Positions 1-8,316 of a stretch of DNA of 64,000 bases are shown here, piece by piece (the first letter of the stretch is position 1; each line of letters opens with the position of its first letter). The DNA lies in assembly GCA_040901445.1 (NCBI GenBank), contig JBBDYQ010000025.1, positions 311,925 through 375,924 of the forward strand, written 5' to 3'. The translations under genes were made by a program, and so were the position numbers. The notes under the pieces were generated by a model. That model made no database searches. It saw only the letters and a program-made list of their open reading frames with translations, and was not told the origin of the DNA. This stretch comes from Thermoleophilaceae bacterium. GTDB taxonomy: Bacteria; Actinomycetota; Thermoleophilia; Solirubrobacterales; Thermoleophilaceae.

Positions 1-924
1 GAGCACCTCACCGTGCGTTCGACCGCCGGCCTCTTCGACGTCTCGCACATGGGCGAGATCGAGGCCAGCGGCCCCGGCGCGGAGGACTTCCTGCAGCGAG
101 TGCTCTCCAACGACGTCAGCCGCCTCGCTGTGGGCGGAGCCCAGTACTCGGTGCTGTGCGCCGAGGACGGCGGCGTCCTCGACGACCTCTTCACCTACCG
201 CCTCGACGAGGCGCGCTACCTCACCGTCACCAACGCCTCCAACCACGAGAAGGACCTCGCGTGGTTTCGCCGTCACGCCGAGGGCTTCGACGTCTCGGTG
301 CGCGACGCCCAGGTCGACTACGCGATGCTCGCCCTCCAGGGCCCGGACGCGCGCGGGCTCCTCCCGGTCGACGCGCCGCCGCGCATGCGCATCGCGAGCG
401 CGGAGATCGCGGGGGTGGAGTGCCTCGTGGCCGGCACGGGCTACACCGGGGAGGACGGGGTGGAGCTGCTCGTCCCCTCCGACGGGGCGCTCGCCGTCTG
501 GGACGCGCTGGATGCCACGCCTGTGGGCCTGGGCGCGCGCGACACGCTCCGGCTCGAGGTCTGCTTCCACCTCTACGGCAACGACCTGTCCGAGGACCGC
601 AACCCGATCGAGGCCGGCCTGGGCTGGTGCTGCAAGCTCGACACGGGCTTCGTCGGCGCGGACGCGCTGCGCGACGTCCAGCCCTCCGAGAAGCTCGTGC
701 CGTTCGTCTTCACCGGCCCCGGCATCCCGCGCCAGGGCAACGCGGTGGAGCCCGCGGGGGTCGTCACCAGCGGGTCGCTGTCACCCTGCCTGGGCGTCGG
801 GATCGGCATGGCCTACGTGCCCGCCGACACGGCCGAGCCCGGCACGCCGATCGAGGTGGACGTGCGCGGCAAGCCGCGCTCCGCCGAGGTTCGCGAGAAG
901 CCCCTCTACACGAAGGAGTCATGA
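1..924 (+). CDS. gcvT: Glycine cleavage T protein (aminomethyltransferase), 5' end missing
   Basis: T protein of the glycine cleavage system: moves the aminomethyl carbon from lipoyl-H protein to tetrahydrofolate and releases ammonia. The frame is open from base 1, so the N-terminus (roughly 40-50 residues by family length) lies outside the window; 307 residues are visible. Seen: AGLFDVSHMGEI near the start, the folate-site segment VTNASNHEKD, GYTGEDGVE and a C-terminal barrel ending REKPLY. The usual LRLEAGM.LYG segment reads LRLEVCFHLYG, a mild departure. The stop is followed 3 bp later by gcvH. A glycine riboswitch upstream cannot be judged because the leader is not in the window. Confidence 0.95.
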   Translation, partial: EHLTVRSTAGLFDVSHMGEIEASGPGAEDFLQRVLSNDVSRLAVGGAQYSVLCAEDGGVLDDLFTYRLDEARYLTVTNASNHEKDLAWFRRHAEGFDVSVRDAQVDYAMLALQGPDARGLLPVDAPPRMRIASAEIAGVECLVAGTGYTGEDGVELLVPSDGALAVWDALDATPVGLGARDTLRLEVCFHLYGNDLSEDRNPIEAGLGWCCKLDTGFVGADALRDVQPSEKLVPFVFTGPGIPRQGNAVEPAGVVTSGSLSPCLGVGIGMAYVPADTAEPGTPIEVDVRGKPRSAEVREKPLYTKES

Positions 925-927
925 GCA

Positions 928-1320
928 GTGGCCGACGAGAGCTACCCGGAGGGCCTGCTGTACCACGCCGAGCACGACTGGGCTCGGATCGAGGGCGACG
1001 AGGCCGTCTTCGGCATCACGTGGTTCGCGCAGGACGCGCTCGGCGAGGTCGTGTTCTTCGACCCGCCCGAGGTTGGCGCCACGGTGGCCAAGGACGGCAC
1101 CTATGCGGAGGTCGAGTCGGTCAAGGCGGTGTCGGACGTCTTCTCCCCGCTCTCCGGCGAGATCGTCGCAGTCAACGAGGCGCTCGCCGACAGCCCGGAG
1201 AAGATCAACGATGACCCGTACGGCGATGGCTGGCTGGTGAAGGTGCGCCTCAGCGAGGCGTCCGAGACCGAGGCGCTCATGGACGCCGCCGCCTACAAGG
1301 AGCTCCTGGCGAGCTCGTGA
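928..1320 (+). CDS. gcvH: Glycine cleavage H protein (lipoyl carrier)
   Basis: Lipoylated shuttle that carries the aminomethyl group between P, T and L proteins. The protein has 130 residues, the normal size. The lipoyl-lysine motif ESVKAVSDVFSP is present with Lys66, followed by the GWLVKV strand typical of the fold. A GTG start is used because AAGGAG lies at 913-918, nine bases before it; the ATG at 921 is in another frame. The gene sits 3 bp after gcvT and overlaps gcvPA by 4 bp, so the four gcv genes are almost surely one operon. Confidence 0.96.
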   Translation: MADESYPEGLLYHAEHDWARIEGDEAVFGITWFAQDALGEVVFFDPPEVGATVAKDGTYAEVESVKAVSDVFSPLSGEIVAVNEALADSPEKINDDPYGDGWLVKVRLSEASETEALMDAAAYKELLASS

Positions 1321-2657
1321 GCCGCTACACCGCCGCCACCGAGCAGGACCGCCGCGAGATGCTCGCGGCCATCGGCGCGGGCTCCGTGGACGACCTCTTC
1401 GCCGAGATACCCGAGGCCGTGCGCCTGGACCGCCCGCTGGACCTCCCGCCCGGGATGTCGGAGCAGGAGGTCAACGACCATCTGGCCGAGCTGGCCGGGC
1501 GCAACCGCCACGCGGACTCCGAGGTCAGCTTTCTCGGCGCGGGCATGTACGACCACTACGTCCCCGCGCTGGTGGACTCGATCATCTCCCGCAGCGAGTT
1601 CCTGACGCCCTACACCCCCTACCAGCCCGAGATCTCCCAGGGCGGACTGCAGGTGATGTTCGAGTTCCAGACGGCCGTCTCGGAGCTCACCGGCCTGCCG
1701 GTGGCCAACGCGTCGGTCTACGAGGGCCCGTCGGCCGTGGCCGCCGCGGGCTACATGGCCAAGCTCGAGACGCGCAAGCGCCGCATCGTCGTCTCGCGCG
1801 GCGTGCACCCCCATTCGCGCGAGGCGCTCGCCACCCACGCCGCCGGCTACGCCATGGAGGTGCACGAGGTGCCGCTCAATGCCGATGGCGCCACCGACCT
1901 CGAAGCGCTCGCCGCGGCGGTGGACGACGACACCGCCGCCGTGGTGCTCCAGCAGCCCAACTTCCTCGGCACGGTCGAGGACCTGGGCCCGCTGGTCGAG
2001 GCGGGCAAGCGCACCGGCGCGCTGGCCGTCTGCGCGGCCGACCCGCTGCCGCTGGGCATCCTCGAGCCGCCGGGCAGCTTCGGCGTGGACATCTGCGTGG
2101 GCGAGGGCCAGACCCTGGGCAACCGGCTCGACTTCGGCGGCCCCAGCTTCGGCTTCTTCGCCGCCGCCGAGCGCTTCATCCGGCGCATGCCCGGCCGCAT
2201 CGCGGGCGAGACGCGCGACGTGGACGGCAGGCGCGGCTTCGTGCTCACGCTGCAGACGCGCGAGCAGCACATCCGCCGTGAGAAGGCCACGCACAACATC
2301 TGCACCGCGCAGGCGCTCAACGCGCTGGCGGGCACGGTCTATCTCTCCTGGCTCGGAAAGCGGGGGATCGTGGAGCTGGCCACGCTGATGCTGCGGCGCA
2401 CCCACTACGCGCGTGAGGCGCTCGGGCTCGAGCCCATCAACCCGGGCCCGGTCGTGCGCGAGTTCGCCGTGCGCGTGCCCGATCTCGACGGCCTCTTCGA
2501 GCGCGCCCGCGCGGAGGGCATCAACCCCGGCTTTCGCCTGGGCCGCGCCTATCCCGAGTACGAGGACGGGCTCCTGGTGGCCATCACCGAGCGGCGCACC
2601 AAGGCGCAGATCGACCGCCTCGCCGCCGTGGCCGACCGCCAGGGGGTGCCGGCATGA
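1317..2657 (+). CDS. gcvPA: Glycine dehydrogenase (decarboxylating) subunit 1
   Basis: N-terminal half of the PLP-dependent P protein, which decarboxylates glycine and loads the aminomethyl group on H protein. It is 446 residues, normal for the split two-subunit P protein of many Gram-positive and thermophilic bacteria. Seen: the conserved start segment with FLGAGMYDHYVP and TPYTPYQPEISQG, then NASVYEGPSA and a LQTREQHIRREKATHNICT segment. The GTG start overlaps the gcvH stop (GTGA). It needs gcvPB, encoded next with a 4-bp overlap, which carries the PLP lysine. Confidence 0.96.
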   Translation: MSRYTAATEQDRREMLAAIGAGSVDDLFAEIPEAVRLDRPLDLPPGMSEQEVNDHLAELAGRNRHADSEVSFLGAGMYDHYVPALVDSIISRSEFLTPYTPYQPEISQGGLQVMFEFQTAVSELTGLPVANASVYEGPSAVAAAGYMAKLETRKRRIVVSRGVHPHSREALATHAAGYAMEVHEVPLNADGATDLEALAAAVDDDTAAVVLQQPNFLGTVEDLGPLVEAGKRTGALAVCAADPLPLGILEPPGSFGVDICVGEGQTLGNRLDFGGPSFGFFAAAERFIRRMPGRIAGETRDVDGRRGFVLTLQTREQHIRREKATHNICTAQALNALAGTVYLSWLGKRGIVELATLMLRRTHYAREALGLEPINPGPVVREFAVRVPDLDGLFERARAEGINPGFRLGRAYPEYEDGLLVAITERRTKAQIDRLAAVADRQGVPA

Positions 2658-4195
2658 CCCGCATTCCGGAGCCGGACACGGTCACGATCTACGAGCGCTC
2701 GCGGGAGGGCCGCCGCGCCTTCACGCCGCCCGCCTCCGACGTGCCGGAGGTCGCCGTCGAGGAGCTGCTGCCGGAGGGCATGGTGCGGCGCGAGCCGCCG
2801 GCGCTGCCCGAGGTCTCAGAGCCCGAGATCGTGCGCCACTTCAACGGCCTGTCGAAGAAGAACTTCGATCTCGACACGGGCTTCTACCCGCTGGGCTCGT
2901 GCACGATGAAGCACAACCCCAAGCTGCACGAGCGCGTGGCGGCGCTGCCGGGCCATGCGCGACTGCACCCGCTGCAGGATCCCGAGTACGCCCAGGGCGC
3001 GCTCGAGCTGATGTGGAACCTCCAGGGCGCGCTGTCGGAGGTGGCGGGGCTGCCGCACGTGTCGCTGCAGCCCTCGGCCGGCTCGCACGGAGAGCTGGCC
3101 GGCCTTCTGCTCACGCGTGCCTACCACGAGGACCGCGGTGAGCAGCGCCACAAGGTGCTCACCCCCGACACCGCGCACGGCACGAACCCGGCCACGGTCA
3201 CGATGGCGGGCTACGAGGTGGTGAAGGTGGGCACCGCCGAGGACGGCGGGGTGGACCTCGACGACCTGCGCGCCCAGGCCACCGACGACGTGGCCTGCCT
3301 CATGCTCACCAACCCCAACACGCTCGGACTCTTCGACCGCAACATCGAGGAGATCGCCCGCATCGTGCACGGGGTGGGGGCCACGCTCTACTACGACGGC
3401 GCCAACCTCAACGCGATCATGGGCCGCGCCCGCCCGGGCGACATGGGCTTCGACATCGTGCACTTCAACCTGCACAAGACGTTCACGCAGCCGCACGGCG
3501 GCGGCGGCCCGGGCGCCGGGCCGATCGCGGTGTCGGACCGCATCGAGCCGTTCCTGCCGCGCCCGCAGGTGGTGAAGACCGCCGACGGCGCCTTCGACCT
3601 GGACGAGGACCGCCCCAAGTCGATCGGGAAGCTGCGCGGCTTCCAGGGCAACTTCGGCGTGTTCGTGCGCTCCTACGCCTACATCCGCTCGCTCGGCGCG
3701 GACGGCCTGAAGGAGGCGTCGGAGACCGCGGTGCTCAACGCCAACTACCTGCGCGCGCTCCTCGGCGCCCCGGACATCGCCGAGCACCTGCCCATCGCCT
3801 ACGACCGCACCTGCATGCACGAGTTCGTGCTCTCGGGCCGCGGCGCGCGCGACAACCTCGGCATCAAGACGCTCGACATCGCCAAGCGGCTGCTCGACCA
3901 CGGGGTCCACCCGCCCACCGTCTACTTCCCGCTGCTGGTGGAGGAGGCGCTGATGATCGAGCCCACCGAGACCGAGACCAAGGAGCGCCTCGACCACTTC
4001 GCCGAGGCGCTGCGCTCAATCCTGCGCGAGGCCGCCGACGACCCCGAGATCGCCCGCAACGCGCCCTACACGACGCCGGTGCGCCGCCTGGACGAGGCCG
4101 GCGCCGCCAAGCGCCCGGTTGTGCGGCAGGGCGCCGGGGCAAACCCGGGCGATCCCGCCCGCGCGGGCGGCGACGGCGGCGCGCCGACCACCTGA
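2654..4195 (+). CDS. gcvPB: Glycine dehydrogenase (decarboxylating) subunit 2
   Basis: C-terminal half of the P protein, holding the cofactor. The PLP lysine is Lys275 in NLHKTFTQPHGGGGPG. GFYPLGSCTMKHNPK near residues 77-90 and TPDTAHGTNPATVTMAGY near 170-187 are family signatures. The length is 513 residues, slightly long because of a loose C-terminal tail rich in Ala, Gly and Pro after about residue 490. ATGA overlap with gcvPA. The next gene is 69 bp away and functionally unrelated, so the operon probably ends here. Confidence 0.96.
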   Translation: MTRIPEPDTVTIYERSREGRRAFTPPASDVPEVAVEELLPEGMVRREPPALPEVSEPEIVRHFNGLSKKNFDLDTGFYPLGSCTMKHNPKLHERVAALPGHARLHPLQDPEYAQGALELMWNLQGALSEVAGLPHVSLQPSAGSHGELAGLLLTRAYHEDRGEQRHKVLTPDTAHGTNPATVTMAGYEVVKVGTAEDGGVDLDDLRAQATDDVACLMLTNPNTLGLFDRNIEEIARIVHGVGATLYYDGANLNAIMGRARPGDMGFDIVHFNLHKTFTQPHGGGGPGAGPIAVSDRIEPFLPRPQVVKTADGAFDLDEDRPKSIGKLRGFQGNFGVFVRSYAYIRSLGADGLKEASETAVLNANYLRALLGAPDIAEHLPIAYDRTCMHEFVLSGRGARDNLGIKTLDIAKRLLDHGVHPPTVYFPLLVEEALMIEPTETETKERLDHFAEALRSILREAADDPEIARNAPYTTPVRRLDEAGAAKRPVVRQGAGANPGDPARAGGDGGAPTT

Positions 4196-4264
4196 GGGTT
4201 GCCGCTGTGCTGCTTAGGGCCGCTATAAGCGGTCCAATCCAGGACAGCGGGTAAGCAAGAGCGC

Positions 4265-5341
4265 ATGAGGCGCCCGCCCCTGAAGTACGCATTGCCCGCC
4301 GCGGCAGCCCTCGTGGTCCTCATTGCTGCAGTAGTCGTCGCGACGACCGGCGACGACGGCGGAGAGAACGGCGAGAGCGGCCAAAGCACCGGAGACCAGA
4401 CGGCCCCGGACCGCGGAGAACGCGGCGAGGACGAGGGCGATGAGAGCGGGGAAGACGCCGAAGACACCGAACCCGCCGGCGACGGCACCGTCGCCGGCGC
4501 CGGCGGCCGCCGCCTGACCGTGGGCATCTCCGACCAGAAGCCGGCCTTCTTCCGCGACCCCCGCTTCCAGCGCCTGGGCATCGACCACGTGCGCCTCGTC
4601 GTGCCCTGGGACGCCGGGACGGACGGCCACCAGGCCACGGACCGCTGGCTCGACGCCGCCGAGCAGGCCGGCAGGCAGCCGCTCGTGGTCTTCGGCCACG
4701 CCGACGGCTCCCAGTGCCCCGAAGACCCCTGCGAAGCGCCGAGCGCAGGCGAGTTCGAGCGCGCCTTCGAGGCGTTCCGCGAGCGCTGGCCCGAGGTCGA
4801 GACGTTCTCCACCTGGAACGAGCCCAACCACGCCTCCCAGCCGGTCCCCGACGAGCCCGGCCTCGTGGCGCGCTACTGGCGCGCGATCCGCGACAACTGC
4901 GACGGCTGCACCGTCCTGGGCGCCGACGTGGTGGCCGACCGCAGCGCCCGCGGGTGGGTCCGCGGCTTCCTCCGTGAGGCCGACCGGCGCCCGCGCATCT
5001 GGGGCGTGCACAACTACTCCGACACGAATCGCTTCACCAGTGAGAACACCGAGGCGTTTCTCGACCTCGTCCAAGGCCGGGTGTGGATCACCGAGACAGG
5101 CGGGATCGTGAAGTTCACGACCGCGAGCGGCCGCACGACCTTCCCCTACGACGAGGAGCGCGCCGCCCGCGCCACGCGTCAGATGTTCGAGGTGGCCCGC
5201 TCGGACCCGCGCATCGAGCGCCTCTACGTCTACCACTGGAACCAGGTGAACCCGCCGGGGCGCTTCGACGCGGGCCTGATCGGCCCCGACGGCGAGGCCC
5301 GGCCCGCCTACGACGTGCTCCGCGACGAGATCGCCCGTTAG
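4265..5341 (+). CDS. Membrane-anchored clan GH-A-like glycoside hydrolase (DQKP family)
   Basis: 358 residues. A hydrophobic segment at 8-27 acts as a signal anchor, followed by a Gly/Glu/Asp-rich linker (about 29-80) and a catalytic domain from about 84. The domain begins VGISDQKPAFF and contains WNEPN (Glu186, candidate acid/base) and WITETGG (Glu277, candidate nucleophile), the two-glutamate plan of retaining TIM-barrel hydrolases of clan GH-A. Cys pairs at 151/156 and 212/215 may form disulfides. Three paralogues lie in tandem at 31237-34230; this one differs by its membrane anchor and acidic linker. The substrate is unknown. The hydrolase call rests on motif position, not on a family match; a catalytically idle carbohydrate-binding protein is possible. 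Confidence 0.72.
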   Translation: MRRPPLKYALPAAAALVVLIAAVVVATTGDDGGENGESGQSTGDQTAPDRGERGEDEGDESGEDAEDTEPAGDGTVAGAGGRRLTVGISDQKPAFFRDPRFQRLGIDHVRLVVPWDAGTDGHQATDRWLDAAEQAGRQPLVVFGHADGSQCPEDPCEAPSAGEFERAFEAFRERWPEVETFSTWNEPNHASQPVPDEPGLVARYWRAIRDNCDGCTVLGADVVADRSARGWVRGFLREADRRPRIWGVHNYSDTNRFTSENTEAFLDLVQGRVWITETGGIVKFTTASGRTTFPYDEERAARATRQMFEVARSDPRIERLYVYHWNQVNPPGRFDAGLIGPDGEARPAYDVLRDEIAR

Positions 5342-5354
5342 CGCGGCGGCCGCG

Positions 5355-5360
5355 TAGGCT
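5355..5360 (+). promoter_or_regulatory. Candidate -10 box TAGGCT of trpS
   Basis: TAGGCT fits the actinobacterial TAnnnT -10 box and ends 8 nt before the trpS GTG, with no Shine-Dalgarno between. Transcription would start at or next to the start codon, giving a leaderless mRNA. The same 8-nt arrangement recurs at scpA, cmk, rpmB and DUF177. Confidence 0.5.
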
Positions 5361-5368
5361 TCGCCGCC

Positions 5369-6355
5369 GTGCGCATCTTCAGCGGCATCCAGCCCACCGG
5401 GCGCAAGCACCTCGGCAACCACATCGGGGCCATCCGCCAGTACGTCGAGGGGCAGGACCGCGGTGACGCCGTGTACTGCATCGTGGACCTGCACGCGACG
5501 ACGGTCCCTTACCGGCCGGCGGACCTGCGCCGCTACGTGCTCGACACCGCGGCCATGCTGTTGGCGGCGGGGATCGACCCCGGGCGCTGCGTCTTCTTCC
5601 GCCAGGGCGACCTGCAGGAGCACCCCGAGCTGTGCTGGTTGCTCTGCTCGGTCACCGCGCACGGCGACCTCAACCGCATGCACCAGTTCAAGGACAAGTC
5701 GGCCCGGCAGCGCGAGCTGGTGTCGGCCGGGCTGTTCCTCTACCCCGTGCTCCAGGCGGCCGACATCCTCGCCTACGACACCGATGAGGTGCCGGTGGGG
5801 GAGGATCAGCGCCAGCACGTGGAGCTCGCGCGCGACGTAGCGGAGCGCTTCAACCAGCGCTTCGGGAAGACGCTGGTGGTCCCGGGCGTGCGGGTCCCGG
5901 AGGTGGGCGCGCGCATCATGGACCTCCAGGAGCCGAAGCGGAAGATGTCCACCACCGCCGGCACCGAGGCGGGGCTGATCTACGTGGACGAGGAGCCCGA
6001 GGACATCGTCAAGAAGGTCAAGCGCGCGGTGACCGACACCGGCCGCGACGTGGTGCGCGGGCCCGGCAAGGAGGGCATCGCCAACCTCATCGAGATCCTG
6101 TCCGTGGTCCGCGGCGTCACGCCCGAGGCGGTGGAGGCCGACTTCCAGGGCAAGGGTTACGGCGACTTCAAGGGCGCCGTGGGGGAGGAGGTCGCCGCCT
6201 GGCTGGCGCCGGTGCGGGAGCGCTACGCGGAGCTGCGCCCCGACGAGGCGGAGCTGGAGCGCACGCTGGCGGCGGGCGCCGGCAAGGCGCGCGAGATCGC
6301 CACGGCCACGCTCGCCCGCGTGCGCGAGGCCATGGGCGTCGGGCCCACGTCCTAG
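5369..6355 (+). CDS. trpS: Tryptophanyl-tRNA synthetase
   Basis: Class I synthetase that charges tRNA-Trp with tryptophan in the cytoplasm. 328 residues, the normal bacterial size. Seen: SGIQPTGRKHLGN (HIGH-type motif, HLGN at 14-17), QAADILAYD near 129-137, VGEDQRQHVELARD near 143-156 and KRKMSTT at 190-196 (KMSKS equivalent). The GTG start has a TAnnnT box 8 nt upstream and no ribosome site. Its TAG stop (6353-6355) is also the first half of the candidate scpA -10 box. No tryptophan-responsive leader is visible. Confidence 0.97.
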   Translation: MRIFSGIQPTGRKHLGNHIGAIRQYVEGQDRGDAVYCIVDLHATTVPYRPADLRRYVLDTAAMLLAAGIDPGRCVFFRQGDLQEHPELCWLLCSVTAHGDLNRMHQFKDKSARQRELVSAGLFLYPVLQAADILAYDTDEVPVGEDQRQHVELARDVAERFNQRFGKTLVVPGVRVPEVGARIMDLQEPKRKMSTTAGTEAGLIYVDEEPEDIVKKVKRAVTDTGRDVVRGPGKEGIANLIEILSVVRGVTPEAVEADFQGKGYGDFKGAVGEEVAAWLAPVRERYAELRPDEAELERTLAAGAGKAREIATATLARVREAMGVGPTS

Positions 6356-6358
6356 ACT
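6353..6358 (+). promoter_or_regulatory. Candidate -10 box TAGACT of scpA, made from the trpS stop codon
   Basis: TAGACT includes the TAG stop of trpS and ends 8 nt before the scpA GTG. No ribosome-binding site separates them, so a leaderless transcript is inferred. Confidence 0.5.
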
Positions 6359-6366
6359 CGGCCGCA

Positions 6367-7095
6367 GTGGCCGCCCCAGCAACGCTCGACCTCGACCTCG
6401 AGGTCTTCCAGGGCCCGTTCGACCTGCTGCTCACGCTCGTACTGCGCGAGGAGGTTGACCTGCTCGAGGTGGACCTCGCCGACGTGGTCCTCGCCTACAT
6501 CGACCACCTGGAGGCTGCCGGCGAGCTCGACCTCGAGGCCACCACCGAGTTCCTCGTGCTCATCGCCGCGCTGCTCGAGCTCAAGTCGCGGCTCATGCTC
6601 CCGCGCGAGGACGAGGACGAGCTCATCGAGATCGAGGCGGGCGAGGCTGCCGAGGAGCTGCTGGCGCGGATGCTCGAGTACCGCCGCTTTCGCGCCGCCG
6701 CCGGCTTCCTCCACGAACGGCTGGCCGCCGAGCACGGCCACCGCTACCGCTCGGCGCCCCTGCCCAGGCAACTGCGCCGCGCCTCGCTGGAGACCGCCGA
6801 GCAGGCGTATGAGCCGGTCACGCTGGCCAAGGCAATCGGCGGGCTGCTGCGCGCGCCGGCCCCGCTCGAGCTCGGCCACGTCTTCAGGCCCATGGTCTCG
6901 GTGGAGCAGCGCCTCTCGCATCTGCGCTCCCTGCTCTCGGGCCACGGCCGCTTCGACTTCGACGCCGCGGTCCGGGGCGCCGACCGCATGACCGAGGCCA
7001 TCACGCTGTTCGCCCTGCTGGAGCTCTACAAGGCGGGCGAGGCCGGCTGGCAGCAGGATTCCGCCTTCGGCCCCATTACCGTGACCAGCCGGTGA
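6367..7095 (+). CDS. scpA: Segregation and condensation protein A (kleisin)
   Basis: Kleisin subunit that bridges the heads of the SMC dimer; the SMC gene is at the far end of this window. 242 residues. The N-terminal FQGPFDLLLTLVLREEVDLLEVDLADV segment (residues about 13-40, quoted in part: GPFDLLLTLV) is the SMC-neck binding helix bundle, and the C-terminal winged-helix part ends ELYKAGEAGWQQ. A glutamate-rich stretch lies in the middle. GTGA overlap with scpB confirms the usual scpAB pair. The start is GTG after a TAnnnT box. Confidence 0.95.
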   Translation: MAAPATLDLDLEVFQGPFDLLLTLVLREEVDLLEVDLADVVLAYIDHLEAAGELDLEATTEFLVLIAALLELKSRLMLPREDEDELIEIEAGEAAEELLARMLEYRRFRAAAGFLHERLAAEHGHRYRSAPLPRQLRRASLETAEQAYEPVTLAKAIGGLLRAPAPLELGHVFRPMVSVEQRLSHLRSLLSGHGRFDFDAAVRGADRMTEAITLFALLELYKAGEAGWQQDSAFGPITVTSR

Positions 7096-7664
7096 ACGAT
7101 CTCGCCCGCATCGTCGAGGCCCTGCTGTTCCTCTCCCCGGACCCCGTGCCCCTGGCCGGCCTGGCGGAGGCCTGTGAGCGCGAGCCCGACGAGGTGGTCC
7201 AGGCGCTCGCCCGCCTGCGCGAGCACTACGCGGAAGGGTTTCGCGGCGTCGTGCTGCGCGAGGTCGCCGGCGGCTTCACCCTCGCCACCGACCCGGTTGC
7301 CGAGCCCGCCGCGCGCCGCCTGCTCGCGCGGCCGCGCACCCCGCCGCTCACCCAGGCGCAGGCCGAGTGCCTGGCCATCGTCGCCTACCTCCAGCCGGTC
7401 TCCCGTCCCGAGATCGCGCGCATCCGCGGCGTGGCGTCCGAGTCCGCCGTGGGCACGCTGCTCGAGCGCGGGCTGATCGAGGAGTCCGGCCGCTCGCAGT
7501 TCGGCGCCGTGCTCTACCGCAGCACCGACCTGTTTCAGAAGCTCTTCGGCCTCAACTCGCTCGACGCGCTGCCGGACCCCTCCGCGTTCGACCCCTCACC
7601 CGAGGACGAGGCCGAGCTGCGCGAGCGCCTGCTGAAGGCCGGCGAAGCGCGCGCGAGTGCCTAG
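7092..7664 (+). CDS. scpB: Segregation and condensation protein B
   Basis: Winged-helix partner that binds ScpA in the SMC-ScpAB condensin complex. 190 residues. Seen: IVEALLFLSPDPVPLAGLAEA at the start (first helix-turn-helix), LTQAQAECLAIVAYLQPVSRPEIARIRG (second winged helix) and YRSTDLFQKLFGLNSLDALP near the end, which is diagnostic. It overlaps scpA by 4 bp and the deacetylase gene by 8 bp, so it is translationally coupled on both sides. Confidence 0.95.
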   Translation: MNDLARIVEALLFLSPDPVPLAGLAEACEREPDEVVQALARLREHYAEGFRGVVLREVAGGFTLATDPVAEPAARRLLARPRTPPLTQAQAECLAIVAYLQPVSRPEIARIRGVASESAVGTLLERGLIEESGRSQFGAVLYRSTDLFQKLFGLNSLDALPDPSAFDPSPEDEAELRERLLKAGEARASA

Positions 7665-8316
7665 CTTCGGCGAGGAGCTGGCCCGCCAGGAGCGGTGGGC
7701 GCGCCTCCCCGGCATCGAGCGCGCCACCCGCCCCGGCACTGCGGTGCTCAGCTTCGACGACGGCCCCGACCCCGATGGCACCCCGGCCGTGCTGGAGGTG
7801 CTCGACGCCGCGGGCGTGCGCGCCACGTTCTTCCTGCTCGGAGAGCAGCTCATGAAGAACCCGCGCCTGGGCGGCGAGATCTCCCGCGCCGGGCACGAGA
7901 TCGCGCTCCACGGCTTCGGCCACACCGGACACGACGAGCTGCGCGACCAGGCCGCCCGTGACGACCTCGCCCGCGGCCTGGGGACCGTCGAAGCCGCGTG
8001 TGGCCGCCGGCCCCGCTTCTACCGCCCGCCCTACGGAGTCTTCAGCGAGGCCTCGCACGCGGCCTGCGCGGACCTCGGCCTGGAGCCCGTCTACTGGTCG
8101 GCCTGGGGGGCGGACTGGGAGTCGATCGACGCCGCGCGCATCGCCGACCTCGTCGTGCGAGACCTTGTCGAGGGCACGATCGTCGTGCTCCACGACTCCG
8201 CCCGCTACGCCCATCGCGACAGCGCCGCCCCGACCGCAGGCGCCGTCCCGCTCATCGCGGCGGCCGCGGGCGAGAGCGGGCTGGAGCTGCTGCCGCTGGG
8301 CGAGGCGCTCGGCTAG
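7657..8316 (+). CDS. Polysaccharide deacetylase (NodB/CE4 domain)
   Basis: Metal-dependent deacetylase of N- or O-acetylated polysaccharide. 219 residues, essentially one NodB domain. Motifs in order: SFDDGPD (metal and catalytic Asp), HGFGHTGHD (metal His pair), RPPYG and VLHDSA, all with the expected spacing. No signal peptide or membrane segment is visible, which is unusual for an enzyme expected to act on cell wall; export by another route or a cytoplasmic substrate is possible. The GTG start overlaps scpB. Its TAG stop and the TAG stop of the convergent LysR gene share the palindrome CTAG at 8313-8316. Confidence 0.88.
   Translation: MPSFGEELARQERWARLPGIERATRPGTAVLSFDDGPDPDGTPAVLEVLDAAGVRATFFLLGEQLMKNPRLGGEISRAGHEIALHGFGHTGHDELRDQAARDDLARGLGTVEAACGRRPRFYRPPYGVFSEASHAACADLGLEPVYWSAWGADWESIDAARIADLVVRDLVEGTIVVLHDSARYAHRDSAAPTAGAVPLIAAAAGESGLELLPLGEALG

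Noticed and set aside
4223-6382. 719-codon open frame on the minus strand, and many other long antisense frames (for example 41503-43686 and 48696-50180)
   Set aside because: They mirror well-supported plus-strand genes, have Arg/Ala/Gly/His-rich low-complexity translations and no domain; long shadow frames are expected at this GC content.
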